Below are positions 22,621 through 33,845 of a DNA stretch of 64,000 bases, one piece after another. Source of the DNA: Otatea glauca (taxonomy: Eukaryota; Streptophyta; Magnoliopsida; Poales; Poaceae); NCBI GenBank assembly GCA_036346275.1, contig CM070722.1, positions 61,665,524 through 61,729,523 on the forward strand, written 5' to 3'. Numbering within the stretch: position 1 is the stretch's first letter; each line of letters opens with the position of its first letter. The notes below the pieces were generated by a model. It made no database searches, was not told the origin of the DNA, and worked only from the letters and a program-made list of their open reading frames with translations. The position numbers and the translations under genes are program-made.

Positions 22621-23256
22621 CCAAATAGTAATCTATCCAAATTCGTTTAAGTCAAGTCTGCCTCATGATTAAATATCTCTATGTCTTAACTCTTATCTAA
22701 ATTTAAACAATTTACACCAAGCTTAAATAAAATTCCTTATTCTCCTCTCAAGATTTCAAAAGTTATTCAAAATCTTACCTATTGCTTTAGGTCTTATCTA
22801 TTGCTATCCTGTCCTTTTGGGACTCTCTGTGCCTGCTCAAACTGTCCTCAAAAAGGAGAGGTCCCACTGTCCTTACAAAAAAAAACTTTTGCTCCCCTCC
22901 AACTACCCTGGTTAAAAGGTATCAGTTTCCAAGGTCTATTTACTTCTGCAAATGCATTCAATGCAGTAACTTCTTCCATCAAAAACCTCCTTGATTATTG
23001 CCTTGCTTGCGCAAAAACTTCTCTGAACCGGAAGTTTCTTTCTTCTCTTCACCGAAGCAAATCCTGACCGGATCTTGGCAACGGTGATCGCTCGACCTTG
23101 TGCGCAAGAATCTCCTTCAAACTCAGTAAGTTCCCTAGAACTTCTCCTTTTCTATTCAAAATCTCGAACCCTAGACCTAGTGCTTAGACTTAGTTCTTTC
23201 TTTTAGGTCTGTTCTTCGCGAAGAGAGTCTGGTTCTGAGTTTGTGTTTGAAACAGA

Positions 23257-24681
23257 ATGAGGTCTAAGAATCCAGATAAAAGGGGTCTGATTGGAAAGAT
23301 CTTTGATAAAGTTAAGAGTAAAAAGCAAAGAAGATCTAGTTCATCTTCTGAAACAAATATGCCTGAACAACCTCAAGGACCAGTTATAATCCCTGATGTT
23401 CATAATGCTGCTCGACCAAACCGAAAAATAGTGACCTCTCATCCAAGAAAAGGAAAGCAGATAGTTGACTCTGAGTCATCCTCTGAGGATAATCCCTATG
23501 AACCCGACAGTGAATCTTCCTCAGAAAGCACGGAACTGATATCTGAAATTGATATTCTTAGTAGTGAAGATTTGGGAAAACTTAGTACTAAGAAGTTAAG
23601 AGCAGTTCGGTTGGTCAGTGAAAAGGTCTGGTTCCCTGAGTCAAGGCCAGTCCGAGGTGAAAATTTTGTGTCCCTTTTACACAAAAACATTTACTATGCC
23701 TATCTAAACAGAAGAGATGGAAAAGGAAAGCCGATTTCTGCTCTGTCAAATCACCAATATATAGATTGGGATCAAGTGAACAATATCATTGGATCATCTG
23801 GGTTGTATGATTGCATAAACTCCACTCCTGGACTAGTAGGAATCATGTCAAATAAAACAATTCCATGGAGTGTTTCAAGGACTTTAGAGTTTTATGCTTC
23901 TCTACTAGTGAACAAACAAAGGAAATATATCATGTTCGCTATGAATGGAAAAATAAGGAAAATCAGATCATCCCAGTTTGAATCAGCAATAGGAGCTTCT
24001 AGTCCTCAGGCAAATAGGACAAGGATCTTTGAAAAGATGTATCCACATCAAAGGTGGAGACAAAGTAGGGACATGCCAGATTTACAAGTGTCAGGGCATA
24101 TATACAAAGATACCTCAAGTAAGGATTTTAATCCAAATAGGGTGTCTTGTCTGTCTGAAGAAGCCAAGGTTCTGCTCTTAATATTAAGACACTCTATATA
24201 TCCCAAGTCTGGATATAAAGAAGGAATCACCTCAGTTTTAGCTTGGTTGCTACACCTGATTCTGTCAAGACAGCCTATAGATCTAGCTGATTATTTCTTT
24301 GGACAGATGGAGGAAGCCATCTATAAAAAGTTCAGCAACTCTTTGCCTTTTGCCCAGTTAATCACTGGAGTCTTGTTGGCTCAAGGCATTATTTCTCAAG
24401 ATGACCTAAATAAAGAGTTCAAATGCTTTCCGAAGAAATACAGTATGCATCAGGCTACTGGACAAAATCTAAGGATTTCTGGGTTTCTTCAAAGAGTGGC
24501 AGAAAATCAACCATTTGAACCCGAAGAAGAAAGTGAAGAAAGGGTTGAGGCTGAAAATGAGTTTGACAGAAATAGTGCTAGAAGTCTTTCCCAAGCACAA
24601 CAAAGTGATTTTTGGCATCAGTCCTATGGAAGCTATCATCAAGAGTATGAAAGTCATCATATATCCGATCGAGCAGAATGA
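23257..24681 (+). CDS. Sirevirus third ORF (env-like position), intact
   Basis: This 474-codon frame follows pol and precedes the 3' LTR, where Sireviruses carry an extra gene often called env-like. The N terminus is basic (KKQRR near residue 23) and then Ser/Glu-rich with acidic runs (residues 60-100). The middle (about 100-420) looks globular and has a hydrophobic run LAWLLHLIL near residue 331. No convincing signal peptide is seen. The middle resembles the plant transposon protein domain found in many grass retroelements, but the function is unknown and the env name rests on position alone. Homologous text continues in other frames to about 25756, so the full gene was longer and its end has decayed. 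The ATG at 23257 gives the longest frame. Confidence 0.75.
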   Translation: MRSKNPDKRGLIGKIFDKVKSKKQRRSSSSSETNMPEQPQGPVIIPDVHNAARPNRKIVTSHPRKGKQIVDSESSSEDNPYEPDSESSSESTELISEIDILSSEDLGKLSTKKLRAVRLVSEKVWFPESRPVRGENFVSLLHKNIYYAYLNRRDGKGKPISALSNHQYIDWDQVNNIIGSSGLYDCINSTPGLVGIMSNKTIPWSVSRTLEFYASLLVNKQRKYIMFAMNGKIRKIRSSQFESAIGASSPQANRTRIFEKMYPHQRWRQSRDMPDLQVSGHIYKDTSSKDFNPNRVSCLSEEAKVLLLILRHSIYPKSGYKEGITSVLAWLLHLILSRQPIDLADYFFGQMEEAIYKKFSNSLPFAQLITGVLLAQGIISQDDLNKEFKCFPKKYSMHQATGQNLRISGFLQRVAENQPFEPEEESEERVEAENEFDRNSARSLSQAQQSDFWHQSYGSYHQEYESHHISDRAE

Positions 24682-25756
24682 CAGAGAACCTAGTGTTCAA
24701 AAGGAAAAGGGAAGACACCGAGCCACCATCTCAAGAAGCAATCAAGTAATTTATAGAAGTGAATCATGGAACACGATGATCTTGCTACTCAAAAGCTTTC
24801 AAGCTCGCTTGATAGAACCTTAGATGAAGAACATCAAGTTTATCAACTTCAAGAAGCATTGCAGCAGACAAGGTTCATGGAAGCCTTGAGTTTCGCACCA
24901 GAGCAAATGAAAATGAAGTGGAGGGTCTAGTATGCCATCTGAAATACCCCAACCATATGAACTGTCTATCCTTCAACTTCACTCATCCCGAGCATGATCA
25001 AAGGAATACATTTCTGGTTGGGAAAGCTTGTTTGACTATCAAGACCTTAACTCATCCTCTCCCAAGTATGATGAGCAAGGACAAAACAACACATTTCAAG
25101 CCCAAGAAAACATCTTTGAAACTCACCTTCTGGTTTTCCAACTTTGAGCAACAATACTATGCCGATCAAAGGGATTTCAAGCTAGATACATGGAAGATCG
25201 AATCTGACTCAAAGGCATGAGGAAGAAATGAAATTCTATAATGAAGCCATGTCAAGATTTGACCACCTAAGCAAAAATCAAGAAGATCTTAAACAAAGAT
25301 GTCCAATGATTGATACTACTCAAAATCGATCAAGGATGATTGTATGATATGAACCGTAAGATGGATGACCACTACAAGAGACTGAGAAATCAAGTGGAAG
25401 GTGCAAGAACATCTCATACAAGCAATCGCTATGGATGAGACACCAATTAGACCATCTAACCGAGTTTCTCAAGATGCCTTGCTAGACTATGCTCGCTTAG
25501 CACATGATGTCACATATGATGTGGGCGACGTCCTTGCTGAGACTCGCAATATGAGTGATTTTTGGACCAGATTCACTCAAATCTTCAACTGTTGGTTATC
25601 CAGCCAGGAGACCCAGACTATCCAAGTTGGCATGATCGAGCTATGTCTCAAGGGCCGAAAATCCAAGCCAAGAAGATACTAATGAACAACCCGCCTCTCC
25701 TCCAAAGAAAAGCAAAGCTCGGGCCACTCAAAAGACTCTTTTCAAGGCGAAAGTAG
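24682..25756 (+). pseudogene. decayed continuation of the Sirevirus third ORF
   Basis: After the stop at 24679-24681, charged coiled-coil-like coding text continues in shifting frames (24515-24823, 24918-25220, 25401-25682 and 25562-25756). It ends close to a Lys-rich tail, then a non-coding stretch to the polypurine tract. Which breaks are mutations and which are sequence errors cannot be told here. Confidence 0.6.
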
Positions 25757-26061
25757 GGACCCTTTTTGGCTATTGATGCCAAAGGGAGAAAACCTTAGCT
25801 AAAACCTTCGCTTTTAAGCTAGCACAGCTTATTTATATTTCATTATGGATATTTGTTCGAGTTTTAATTGTTCGTGCTATGTTTATGGTGTGATTTGTTC
25901 AAATGTTTAGATAATATGCTCGATTCTCTACTTTGATATGAATGCTTTCATTAAGGGAGCAAATTCACTATCTATTCTCGCCACAAGATATATTAAATTA
26001 ACTCTGTTTTGCAGAATAAATAAGATATTACTAACTAAAAGGTATGTTGTCATCAATTACC

Positions 26062-26074
26062 AAAAAGGGGGAGA
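26062..26074 (+). other. polypurine tract of the Sirevirus
   Basis: AAAAAGGGGGAGA lies just before the 3' LTR (TGATAGC at 26076). It is the expected plus-strand primer site and matches the form typical of Sireviruses. Confidence 0.9.
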
Positions 26075-26075
26075 T

Positions 26076-27985
26076 TGATAGCATCTAGGCACCCCTCAAA
26101 TTTATTTTTATATTATTATGGTTTTGATATTGATGACTAAGTTAGTAATATTCAAAGCCTGAAGAAAGTGAGCTGGAACTTATGATGAAATAAGCTGGGA
26201 CAACAAGATTAAGGCCTTTAGTTTATAGTTTATGACTTGGAAGGTGTTTATAGTTTGTAGCTTAAGTGTTTTGTCTTTGAATAGTTGTTCAAAAGAGGGA
26301 CTTAGCAAAAGGAAATAGTTTGATAGGCAAAGGCAAAACCAGATCACTTGGAGCAAAAGACACTCAATCTATATCATTTTCAAACTATATCTTCCAGTTC
26401 AATCGGACCAAATCTTTACCTATCTATATTCTTCAGTTCGTTGCAAACCTTGAATCTATTCTTTGTCAAAATTTCCTTTGTACATCTGCTCTTGATTAGA
26501 ATTTACTCGCTTTGATATCCACATATTCTTAAACAAACTATTCGAGAAAAATATCTTAGTCGAAATCACTTTGTGTATGACTGGACCAAATATTTTGGTC
26601 CCAAGCATACATGCTATTCTCGCTTCTCAGTATCAGACCAAAGATGTCTTAGGTTTCCTATCCTCAGCAGACCAAAAATTTGGTCCGGCATCCCTTTCGG
26701 TATATAAGTTTTGGTCGGATTAAAATATTTGATGTTCCTTTTGATCGAAACCTAAAATAAGCTTTTTTCTCCATCTTCAAAAGAAGCTTTTACTCAGGAA
26801 ACAAACAAAATATTTGTGCTTAATTTCTTTAAAACCGTTGCTAGATTGAAAAGCCAGGATAATTTTTATCTATAATTGAAAAAGGTTCTTGGATCTTTTC
26901 TAAAGTCCATGCATTACGGACCAAAAATTTGGTCCGAAGTACATGTGTCTTCTCGCCAGAACCTTTCTTCTCTTAAGTCCATGCATTACGGACCAAAAAT
27001 TTGGTCCGAAGTACATGTGTCTATATGCCTGGCAAATCTGTGGCTTTGTCCTTGTATGACGGACCAAAATTTTAGTCCGGTGTACATAGGTCTCTATGTC
27101 TAAGCAAAATCTCTTGAAAGTCATGTGTAACGGACCAAGCCTCTTAGTCAGATACTTATATATATCTCTCAGTTGTATGCTAGACCATCTTCTTGATCAA
27201 CCCATGTACTGCGGACTAAATTTTTTGGTCCGTCATGAACTCGGAAATTTGGTCCGGCATACACATACCCAGTATCGCTAAGCCCTGATACATAGTCCGT
27301 TGTACGTGTGTTTTTCTGTTGTTTCTGACATCTGACACGTCCAACGGCTACTATAGCAGGTGTAACGGCTATATTCACTCAAAATGGCTATATAAGCATT
27401 TCCTAAGCCATCTACCTAACAGAGGAATGAACTCCTTACATTTTGGCATTGTCATATAGCTCTCATTCTCAAAAAGGAGTCTGTGCTTCATTTTCACACA
27501 AAAATCTTCATACATTCCTAAGTGTGTAAGCTCCAAGTCAGTGTCTAGTTTTGTGATTTGCATAGTGAATCAAGAGACAGAACTTGTGCAAGGTTTATTA
27601 CTCTTGGATCTTGATGATCCTAGACAGCTTGGAGGAAGTAAAACAGTGTGACCTGTCCAAAGGTGTTTGTGGAAGGCAACTGTGTTTGTGAGAGGTTTGG
27701 AACTCACCTCACTGGAGAAGTGAAAGAGTTACCCGAGTGAACACGAGCTCTGCGACTAGCTTTGGAGAAGTGAACTTGGAAGAAGTGCTTCAACGTGGAT
27801 TAGAGTGCGGCTCTCAACCACGGGATAAAATCTTTGTCTCTCGAAAGATCCTCTCTTTATTGCTTTACGTATTTACTCGTTGCTTGGATTCTGCTTTACT
27901 CTTGCTATAAGTTAGTAAACTAAAATTTCCAAAATTTGTAAAATTGCCTATTCACCCCCCCCCTCTAGGCCATATCGATCCTTCA
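26076..27985 (+). repeat. 3' LTR of the Sirevirus element
   Basis: This 1910-bp copy of 14268-16178 has the same palindrome cluster (for example near 26917 and 26987). Differences include small indels near 26490, 26570, 26840 and 27740. It ends GATCCTTCA before the GGGAT target duplication. Confidence 0.95.
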
Positions 27986-27990
27986 GGGAT

Positions 27991-29640
27991 TTACGCAATG
28001 CGATGGGGTGGAGGAGAGCTCGCCGGCTTTTATAGCCCCGAAACAAGCATATTTATGGAAACCATAATTTGGGATCAAATCAGATTGGGAGAAAATTTTG
28101 GCAATAGAGCACGAAATTTGGAGAATTAACACCGTAGATGGAAAGAGGAGATTTGGTGCGGGATTAATGGAGCTTTGGAGCTTCTTTCTTGCTTTAATGG
28201 AGGGAGGGAAGAGAAGAAACTTCTGCAGTGCAGTTGCATGACTAGAAGAAGCTACAGGTGAGTTGCCTTCATTTTTTTTAAATATAGAAGGATTTTTGAA
28301 AAGATAGCACATTAGATTAAAAAATTCTAGAAAATTCTCAAAAAAACTTTCGATTATTTTGTACTTAATAAAATTATTTTCAAAAAAAAATAAATTATAA
28401 ATTTGCCGAGGCACGCCGGCCGCGAGGTCGCTGACCAGCAACCTCGCCGCGTCGGCAAAGCCACCGATGGCGACCGTGGAGCCATTGCAGACCTGCGTTC
28501 TCCCGGCTGCGCTGCCCCATCTCTCGGTTTCCTTTTCCCAACACGTAATGTATGGTCATTTCCTTTTCTAGGACGTTTGTTTCCTTTTCCTTGATTTCAA
28601 GACGTTTGTTTCCTTTTCCTTGTTGATGCTGGAGGTGAGGGAAGGTCTGTTGTGGGCCACACGGATGATTTTGGAAAAATATGGAAAAATAAATCGCGCG
28701 CCGACCACTCGGATCCGCAAGGAAAAAGATAAAAATAAATGCTACTTCGCCAAATACCGGTTCCGCGAGAAAAAATTGAAAAAAATTAAGCAGCACTCAC
28801 AAACATTGGTTCCTTAGATAAAAAATAAAAACGAAAATTCAACGCTCTCAGTGCGCTGAAATTAGGCTCTATGGGGTTAGATCTGTAAAAAAGTCTCGAG
28901 AAGGGTCATATTCGAAAAAAAATACGATCACAATGCCAGGACAATAAAAAATTCAAGTCTTGTTTCCTTGCATGTGGATCCTCCCTGTTTATTTCCTTGT
29001 TTGATTCACCCTCCTTCCAAATATGTAGTACGTACAATTTTGGTCAGTAAAAAATTCAAGTCTGGTTTCCTTGCATGCGGATCCTCTTTATTTATTTCCT
29101 TGTTTGATTCGCTTTCCTTCCAAATATGTAGGTGGGGGAGGTCTGTTGTGGGCCACAGGGATGATTAGACACGCTAAATAATGGCCATCGGATGTGGGTG
29201 AGTAAAACTGAGGAAAGATCTGAGACGTTCATTTTGATGAATGCAAGTTTTTGGGGACGTTTTGCTGGGTGCACGAACATTGGGCCATCTCAATGAGGTG
29301 CATTATTTAGGGTGGACGTAGGAAAAATTGCTTAGGTGCATTATAAAGGGGTATAGATACACTAATGAAATATCTTTGTTTTACAACTATTTCACACAAA
29401 TAAACCTGTTGAATAAATATGGACTCGAACTTATTCAACTTGGAAGTATGAGGAAGAAGCTTGTTATGACAATTCGCAAAAGATGCCTCCTTTAAAGGAT
29501 GGGAGGGGCGTTGCAAAAAGTGGCAAGCAAACCAGGAACCTTTGGAAGCGAGTGAAGGAAACGGACAAGGACCCACCCGCGAGTGACGACACCCGACTGA
29601 GTCACTGACAAACGGCCGGCTCCCATTATCCCTAGTAAGG
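27991..29640. other. unassigned repeat-rich stretch, no gene
   Basis: The sequence resumes the GC-rich flank split by the Sirevirus, then becomes AT-rich. Direct repeats occur: GGTCTGTTGTGGGCCACA near 28645 and again near 29138, and a 103-bp period at 28951-29131. Short frames here match nothing I know. It may be an old LTR element, but no ends were found. Confidence 0.45.
28951..29131 (+). repeat. diverged tandem duplication with a 103-bp period
   Basis: The block ATTCAAGTCTTGTTTCCTTG at 28951 recurs at 29054 with a few changes, and both copies run to CCTTCCAAATATGTAG. Confidence 0.85.
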
Positions 29641-29643
29641 TTA

Positions 29644-30042
29644 GGGTGCGTTTGGTTAGATGAACGAGCGTGAACGGGATGAGACGGTACATGATAGATT
29701 TTAATACATGCATTTGGTTGAGTGTATGAAACCATCTTGTACGAGACGAAGTGGTACAGATTCTAGGAATATTCTTCAAATATGCTGTACCATCCCGTAC
29801 CTTCAAATTGGTTGAACCATCATGTACCACTAGTGATAAAATTTACCATACTAACCTCATTCATCCAACCAAACATCATTTCGTACCATCCCGTACCATT
29901 CCATCCAAGCAACCAAACAAAATCATGTATCATTCCATTCAGACAACCAAACACCCTTCCCGTACCATCTTATCCACGATTATCCCATCCATCCTGAATC
30001 ATCCTATCCTGTTTATCCTCGTTCACCCAACCAAAAGCACCC
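29644..30042. mobile_element. Tourist-like MITE (399 bp)
   Basis: Termini are GGGTGCGTTTGGTT and the complement of GGGTGCTTTTGGTT, flanked by TTA on both sides (29641-29643 and 30043-30045). This is the PIF/Harbinger pattern. The body is rich in degenerate CGTACCATCC text and has no coding. Its right target copy overlaps the Mutator target site by two bases. Confidence 0.8.
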
Positions 30043-30052
30043 TTAGTTTCGT

Positions 30053-30270
30053 GAATTTTTTTTTATTTAATATTTTTTTTTATTCTTTTTTTCAAAACTA
30101 TGCGTCCGAAAAAAAAAATGACAAAAATGCCCCCCGTTGCCGTGTATGGGCGATCGCCCATACACGGCGATAGCCCCGCTACTGCCGTTAGTGCCGCCCG
30201 CCCGTTAATGCCGCCGCTTGTGGGGCCCCCATCGCCCCACAGAAGGATCGCCTCTGAGGCGACGGCTCCT
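30053..30270 (+). repeat. left terminal inverted repeat of the MULE
   Basis: This arm pairs with 38049-38258. Landmarks shared by both arms are CAAAACTATGCGTCCGAA, the GGCGATAGCCCCGC block and the GAGGCGACG block. The left arm contains a perfect 30-bp palindrome (30139-30168). Confidence 0.92.
30139..30168. repeat. perfect 30-bp palindrome in the MULE left arm
   Basis: Centred on GGGCGATCGCCC and extending to GCCGTGTA on the left and TACACGGC on the right, it is an exact inverted repeat with no loop. The right arm keeps only one half (CGATCGCCCATACACGG near 38159). Confidence 0.95.
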
Positions 30271-30694
30271 TTATCCCCGCTCCACTCGGTCGGTAGCGAG
30301 AGAAGAAGCGGAGCGAGCGCACACCGCAGAGAAAAAGAGAGGGAGAAGAGAGGAGAAGAGGAAGAGAAGAAGAAGAAGGAGAAGAAAAATTTAGGTAAAT
30401 TTTTGAATTTTATTGTAGAGTTAGTTTATCAATTTTTGTAGAGGTAAATGTAGGAATTTTTGTTAGGTTATACAAGATTTAAAATTTAATGTAGCATTTA
30501 ATATTTAGGAATTGTAGTATTTAGAAATTTTAGGATTATGTATTGTTTAGAAATTTAATATAGCAGCTTAATATTGAAAATTTAATGTAGTATGTAGTAT
30601 TTACAAATTTAATTTAGTATCGTAAGTATGTGCAAATTTAATGTAGTATTCAAGATGTAGAAATTTAATATAGTAGAAATATTAGACAATATTT

Positions 30695-30866
30695 GAATTT
30701 AATTTAGTAGGGTTGTGTATTAGTAATTTTGTTATGCAAATAATGTATTAGGCAATATATATACAAATGTAATGTGGTATGAATTTAATTTAGTATGGTC
30801 GTGTATTACTAATTTTATTATGTTAGTAATGTATTAGGCAATATATACAAATGTAATGTAGTAGAA
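30695..30866 (+). repeat. AT-rich tandem repeat (about 86-bp period) in the MULE
   Basis: Two copies start with GAATTTAATTTAGTA (30695 and 30781) and share TATTAGGCAATATATA and CAAATGTAATGT. They lie in the non-coding leader region between the left arm and the transposase, where shorter TTTAATGTAGTA repeats also occur. Confidence 0.8.
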
Positions 30867-30968
30867 ATTTAATATTAGACCGTATAGTAGGCTAGTCGAA
30901 TCACTTATTCATAGTCGTATTTTGTAGATTGTATTTTAGAGTAATATTTTTCCGTCGGACGTTGCGGC

Positions 30969-33510
30969 ATGTCGGAGAAATTGTATTTCCAAATATTTTA
31001 TGGAGATGGGGAGATAGCACGGGGCGGATGGGGTGGATCTATCATCATTTTCAAGAGTCGTGCAGGGCATATGCGATCGAGCGATAGGACATCTGAGGGT
31101 TTGTTGGAGTGGATGTCTCGGATGTTCGATTTGGATGCCCGGATCGTTCGGTTCTAGGTCGAGCGAAGAGTGAGCCGAGCGCAAGACCGTTTTACGGAGA
31201 GTTGATTCTGTTAACTCGACGTCCACATGGAGGAGTTATGTTGGTTTTGCAGGCGGGGTTGGCGCTCATGTTGTTAACACAGTGCTACCCGTAGCTCCAT
31301 CGGTGTCGCAAGTTCGTGATGTCGGGGTGGACATTACGGCGGAGGACATCAAATGTAGAAGGATGCGAAGAGGAAGGCGGCGAGGAGCCCGAGGCGAGGA
31401 GCACGAGGCCGCGGTGACGAAGGGACCGGGGCGAGGAGACAGCGGTGGAGGCGAGAGGGTGGCCGACGAGGGGAGGAGGTGGAGGACATTGTTGACTTGA
31501 TGGAAGAGGAGGACCGTGCGGATGAGGAAGTCCACGATGGTGAGCACTCCGACGAGGAGGACAACGCCTGGGGTGCCTATCCTCGTGCGTGGACCAATTA
31601 CAATTCGAAGACCTAACAATGAATGAAGGAACATTGATGCATGGGAGTATCGTGAGAACGAGGTGACGAGGGGCCGTATATAAAGACAAGGAGGTGTGAT
31701 GGATGCGGTGAAATCTTGGGCAATGTCTCTCCGGCGGCAATTCGTGGTTGTGAAGTCCAACAAGAAGGACTACGACGTGAAGTGCGTAGTTGATTCGTGC
31801 CCATGGCGGTGCATGCATACCAGGGAAGTGGGCGGACTCTCGGAAATGCTCCATAGTGATGGAGCATAGCTGCGAGCTGGAAGAAGCGGGCGGGGACACC
31901 GCAATCTGTCGTCCACTTGGGTGGCAAATGTGTTTTATGGTCGGATCGTGGACAATCCCCATCCGCACCTCGATCTATTATCACGGCCGTGGAGGAGAGG
32001 TTTCAAGATACAAGATTAGCTACGCAAAGGCATGGAGAGCAAAAGGACAGCTCGGAAATACGGTTCGGGACGTCGAGGCTTCAGACGAGAATATTCCCAC
32101 TTGCTCGGGCAATCGCACAAAGGAACCCCAGTACATCCATCGACCTTGCGGAGTTCCTGCGGGTGGTGCGTGCACCGGAAGTGGGTATTGCGGCGTGCAT
32201 TCTTCGCCACAGCGCATGCATAAATGCGTTAAACGCTGTCGCCGGTCCTTTGCATGGATGGCACATTCCTCACGGGAAGTACAAGGGCGATTCTAATCTG
32301 CGATCGCGGTGGATGCCAACAACGAGTTCTACGGTTGCGTTGGCATTCGTGGAGGGGGAAAACACGGAGAGTCGGTTCGTTCCTTGAAAGAGTGAAGGTG
32401 GCGGTTGTTCTCGACAGTTCGATGTTTGTGTCATCCATGACCGACATGCGAGGGCGCTAAGGCGATCGTGGATATGCAACAAGGGTCCGCCGTCGTGGGA
32501 GCGACAAAGTGGCGGATCGAGGAGCAGGTGGTGCATGAGGCACATGGGTGCCAATTTTTCCGTCGATTCAGAATAAGGAGCTTATGAACATGTTCAAGCG
32601 CTGTGCAAACAGAACCAACGGAGGAAGTTCGACGCGCTTTGGAAGGCGTTGGGCGAACTAACGAAGAAGCAATCAATGGATCCCAGAGGTACCGCTAGTT
32701 CATCAAGGAACCCGATGGTGTACCATGAGCAAGGAGAGGACCCCACCTTATATGCGGCCGACATACCCCCAAACCTCGGCGTGGGCGGTACGGCATAAAG
32801 AGTTTCACCGATTGGATACGACATGAGCCTTTGGAGAAATGGTCCTTCGCACGACGAGGGCGGCTCGCGTTATGGGATCATGACAACGAACTCAGCGGAG
32901 ATTTACAATCGGTAATGAAAGGCACGGATGCCTTCCATCGTGGGTATAGTTGAGGTGTCTTATTAGGGACACGAGATATTTCATTGAGCGATACAAGACC
33001 TCCGCAGCATGTATGTCGGACAATCGATTGTCTTACTCAACTGTTGTGTCTACCTACATGTCCAAGAAAACAAGAAAGGCGCAGACACATCGGGTTACAC
33101 CGAGAGTGGCGTGGAACGGAGATACCACGTGCATCGCGGTGACCGAGGTCGCAGGTGCCACCGGAGAGGACTTCCCATCTGTGCATACTCGGCGGTGATT
33201 GCGAGTGCTCTCGCCGAAACCACGCTGCTTGCGACTTGCCGTGCTCGCACGTCATTGCCGCAGCCGCCGAGACGCATCAATCACGTCGTCCGTTCATCTC
33301 CCGTACTACTACAAGCGAGCGTTCTCAACACGTGGCATCATGAGGTGTACGGTGCCGAGTGGATGGATCGTTCACAACACCCCTCTCCGGACCATCGATG
33401 GGTACCGACATCCGAATGTTGAAGATGAAGGTCGGGCGTCGAAGGACAAGGCGCATTCGAACGATATGGACGAGTCGAGGCGCGCCGCAACCGCGGATAA
33501 TGTAACTTTG
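30969..33510 (+). pseudogene. MULE transposase (mudrA-like), broken
   Basis: The transposase cuts and pastes the element using a DDE core and binds the terminal repeats. Parts are spread over three frames. An N-terminal piece starts at 30969. A MuDR-type DNA-binding domain lies near 31699-31820 (FVVVKSNKKDYDVKC, then CPWRC). The core follows, with MDGTFL at about 32251 (first catalytic Asp), ALAFVEGEN near 32335 and text ahead of the second Asp near 32430. A SWIM zinc finger lies near 33185-33270 (CDLPCSHVIA). Many frameshifts and stops make it non-functional. The order MuDR, MULE core, SWIM is as in the family. Confidence 0.88.
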
Positions 33511-33845
33511 CATGTTGTTCCCATCTTGTATTATTCAATGGACCGTAAGTCAGTAATGTGCGTTGTAATGTTCGATGTAATTTTCAATGTACTAGTAAGT
33601 TGTTGTTCGCATCATGTTATTCTCCGATGTCCCGCTTAGTACCTACGAGGATAATGTAATTCTCGACGTTGTGTGCCTCGTCGAACATGTCTTTGTCTTT
33701 CGTATGTTTGCAATCCGAGTTTTTTTGCTCTCCACACTTGGTTGTATTGTTTGTTGAGTATGGTACAATTCGTTATTTCGCATTTCATTTTGTGTGCACA
33801 TGTAATTACCGATAAATCTGTTGTATTTGCTTTGTAACAGCCACG

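Larger units (their letters stand above)
14268..27985 (+). mobile_element. Sirevirus-type copia retrotransposon, 13.7 kb
   Basis: LTRs of about 1.91 kb (14268-16178 and 26076-27985) start TGATAGCATC and end GATCCTTCA. They are flanked by a perfect 5-bp target duplication GGGAT (14263-14267 and 27986-27990). The element has a Met tRNA primer site, gag with two zinc knuckles, copia-order pol, a third ORF after pol, and the polypurine tract AAAAAGGGGGAGA. Large size, palindromic LTR motifs and the extra ORF are hallmarks of the Sirevirus genus. Gag and pol are broken by stops and frameshifts, so this copy is not autonomous. The LTRs differ at well over ten sites and small indels. Confidence 0.95.
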
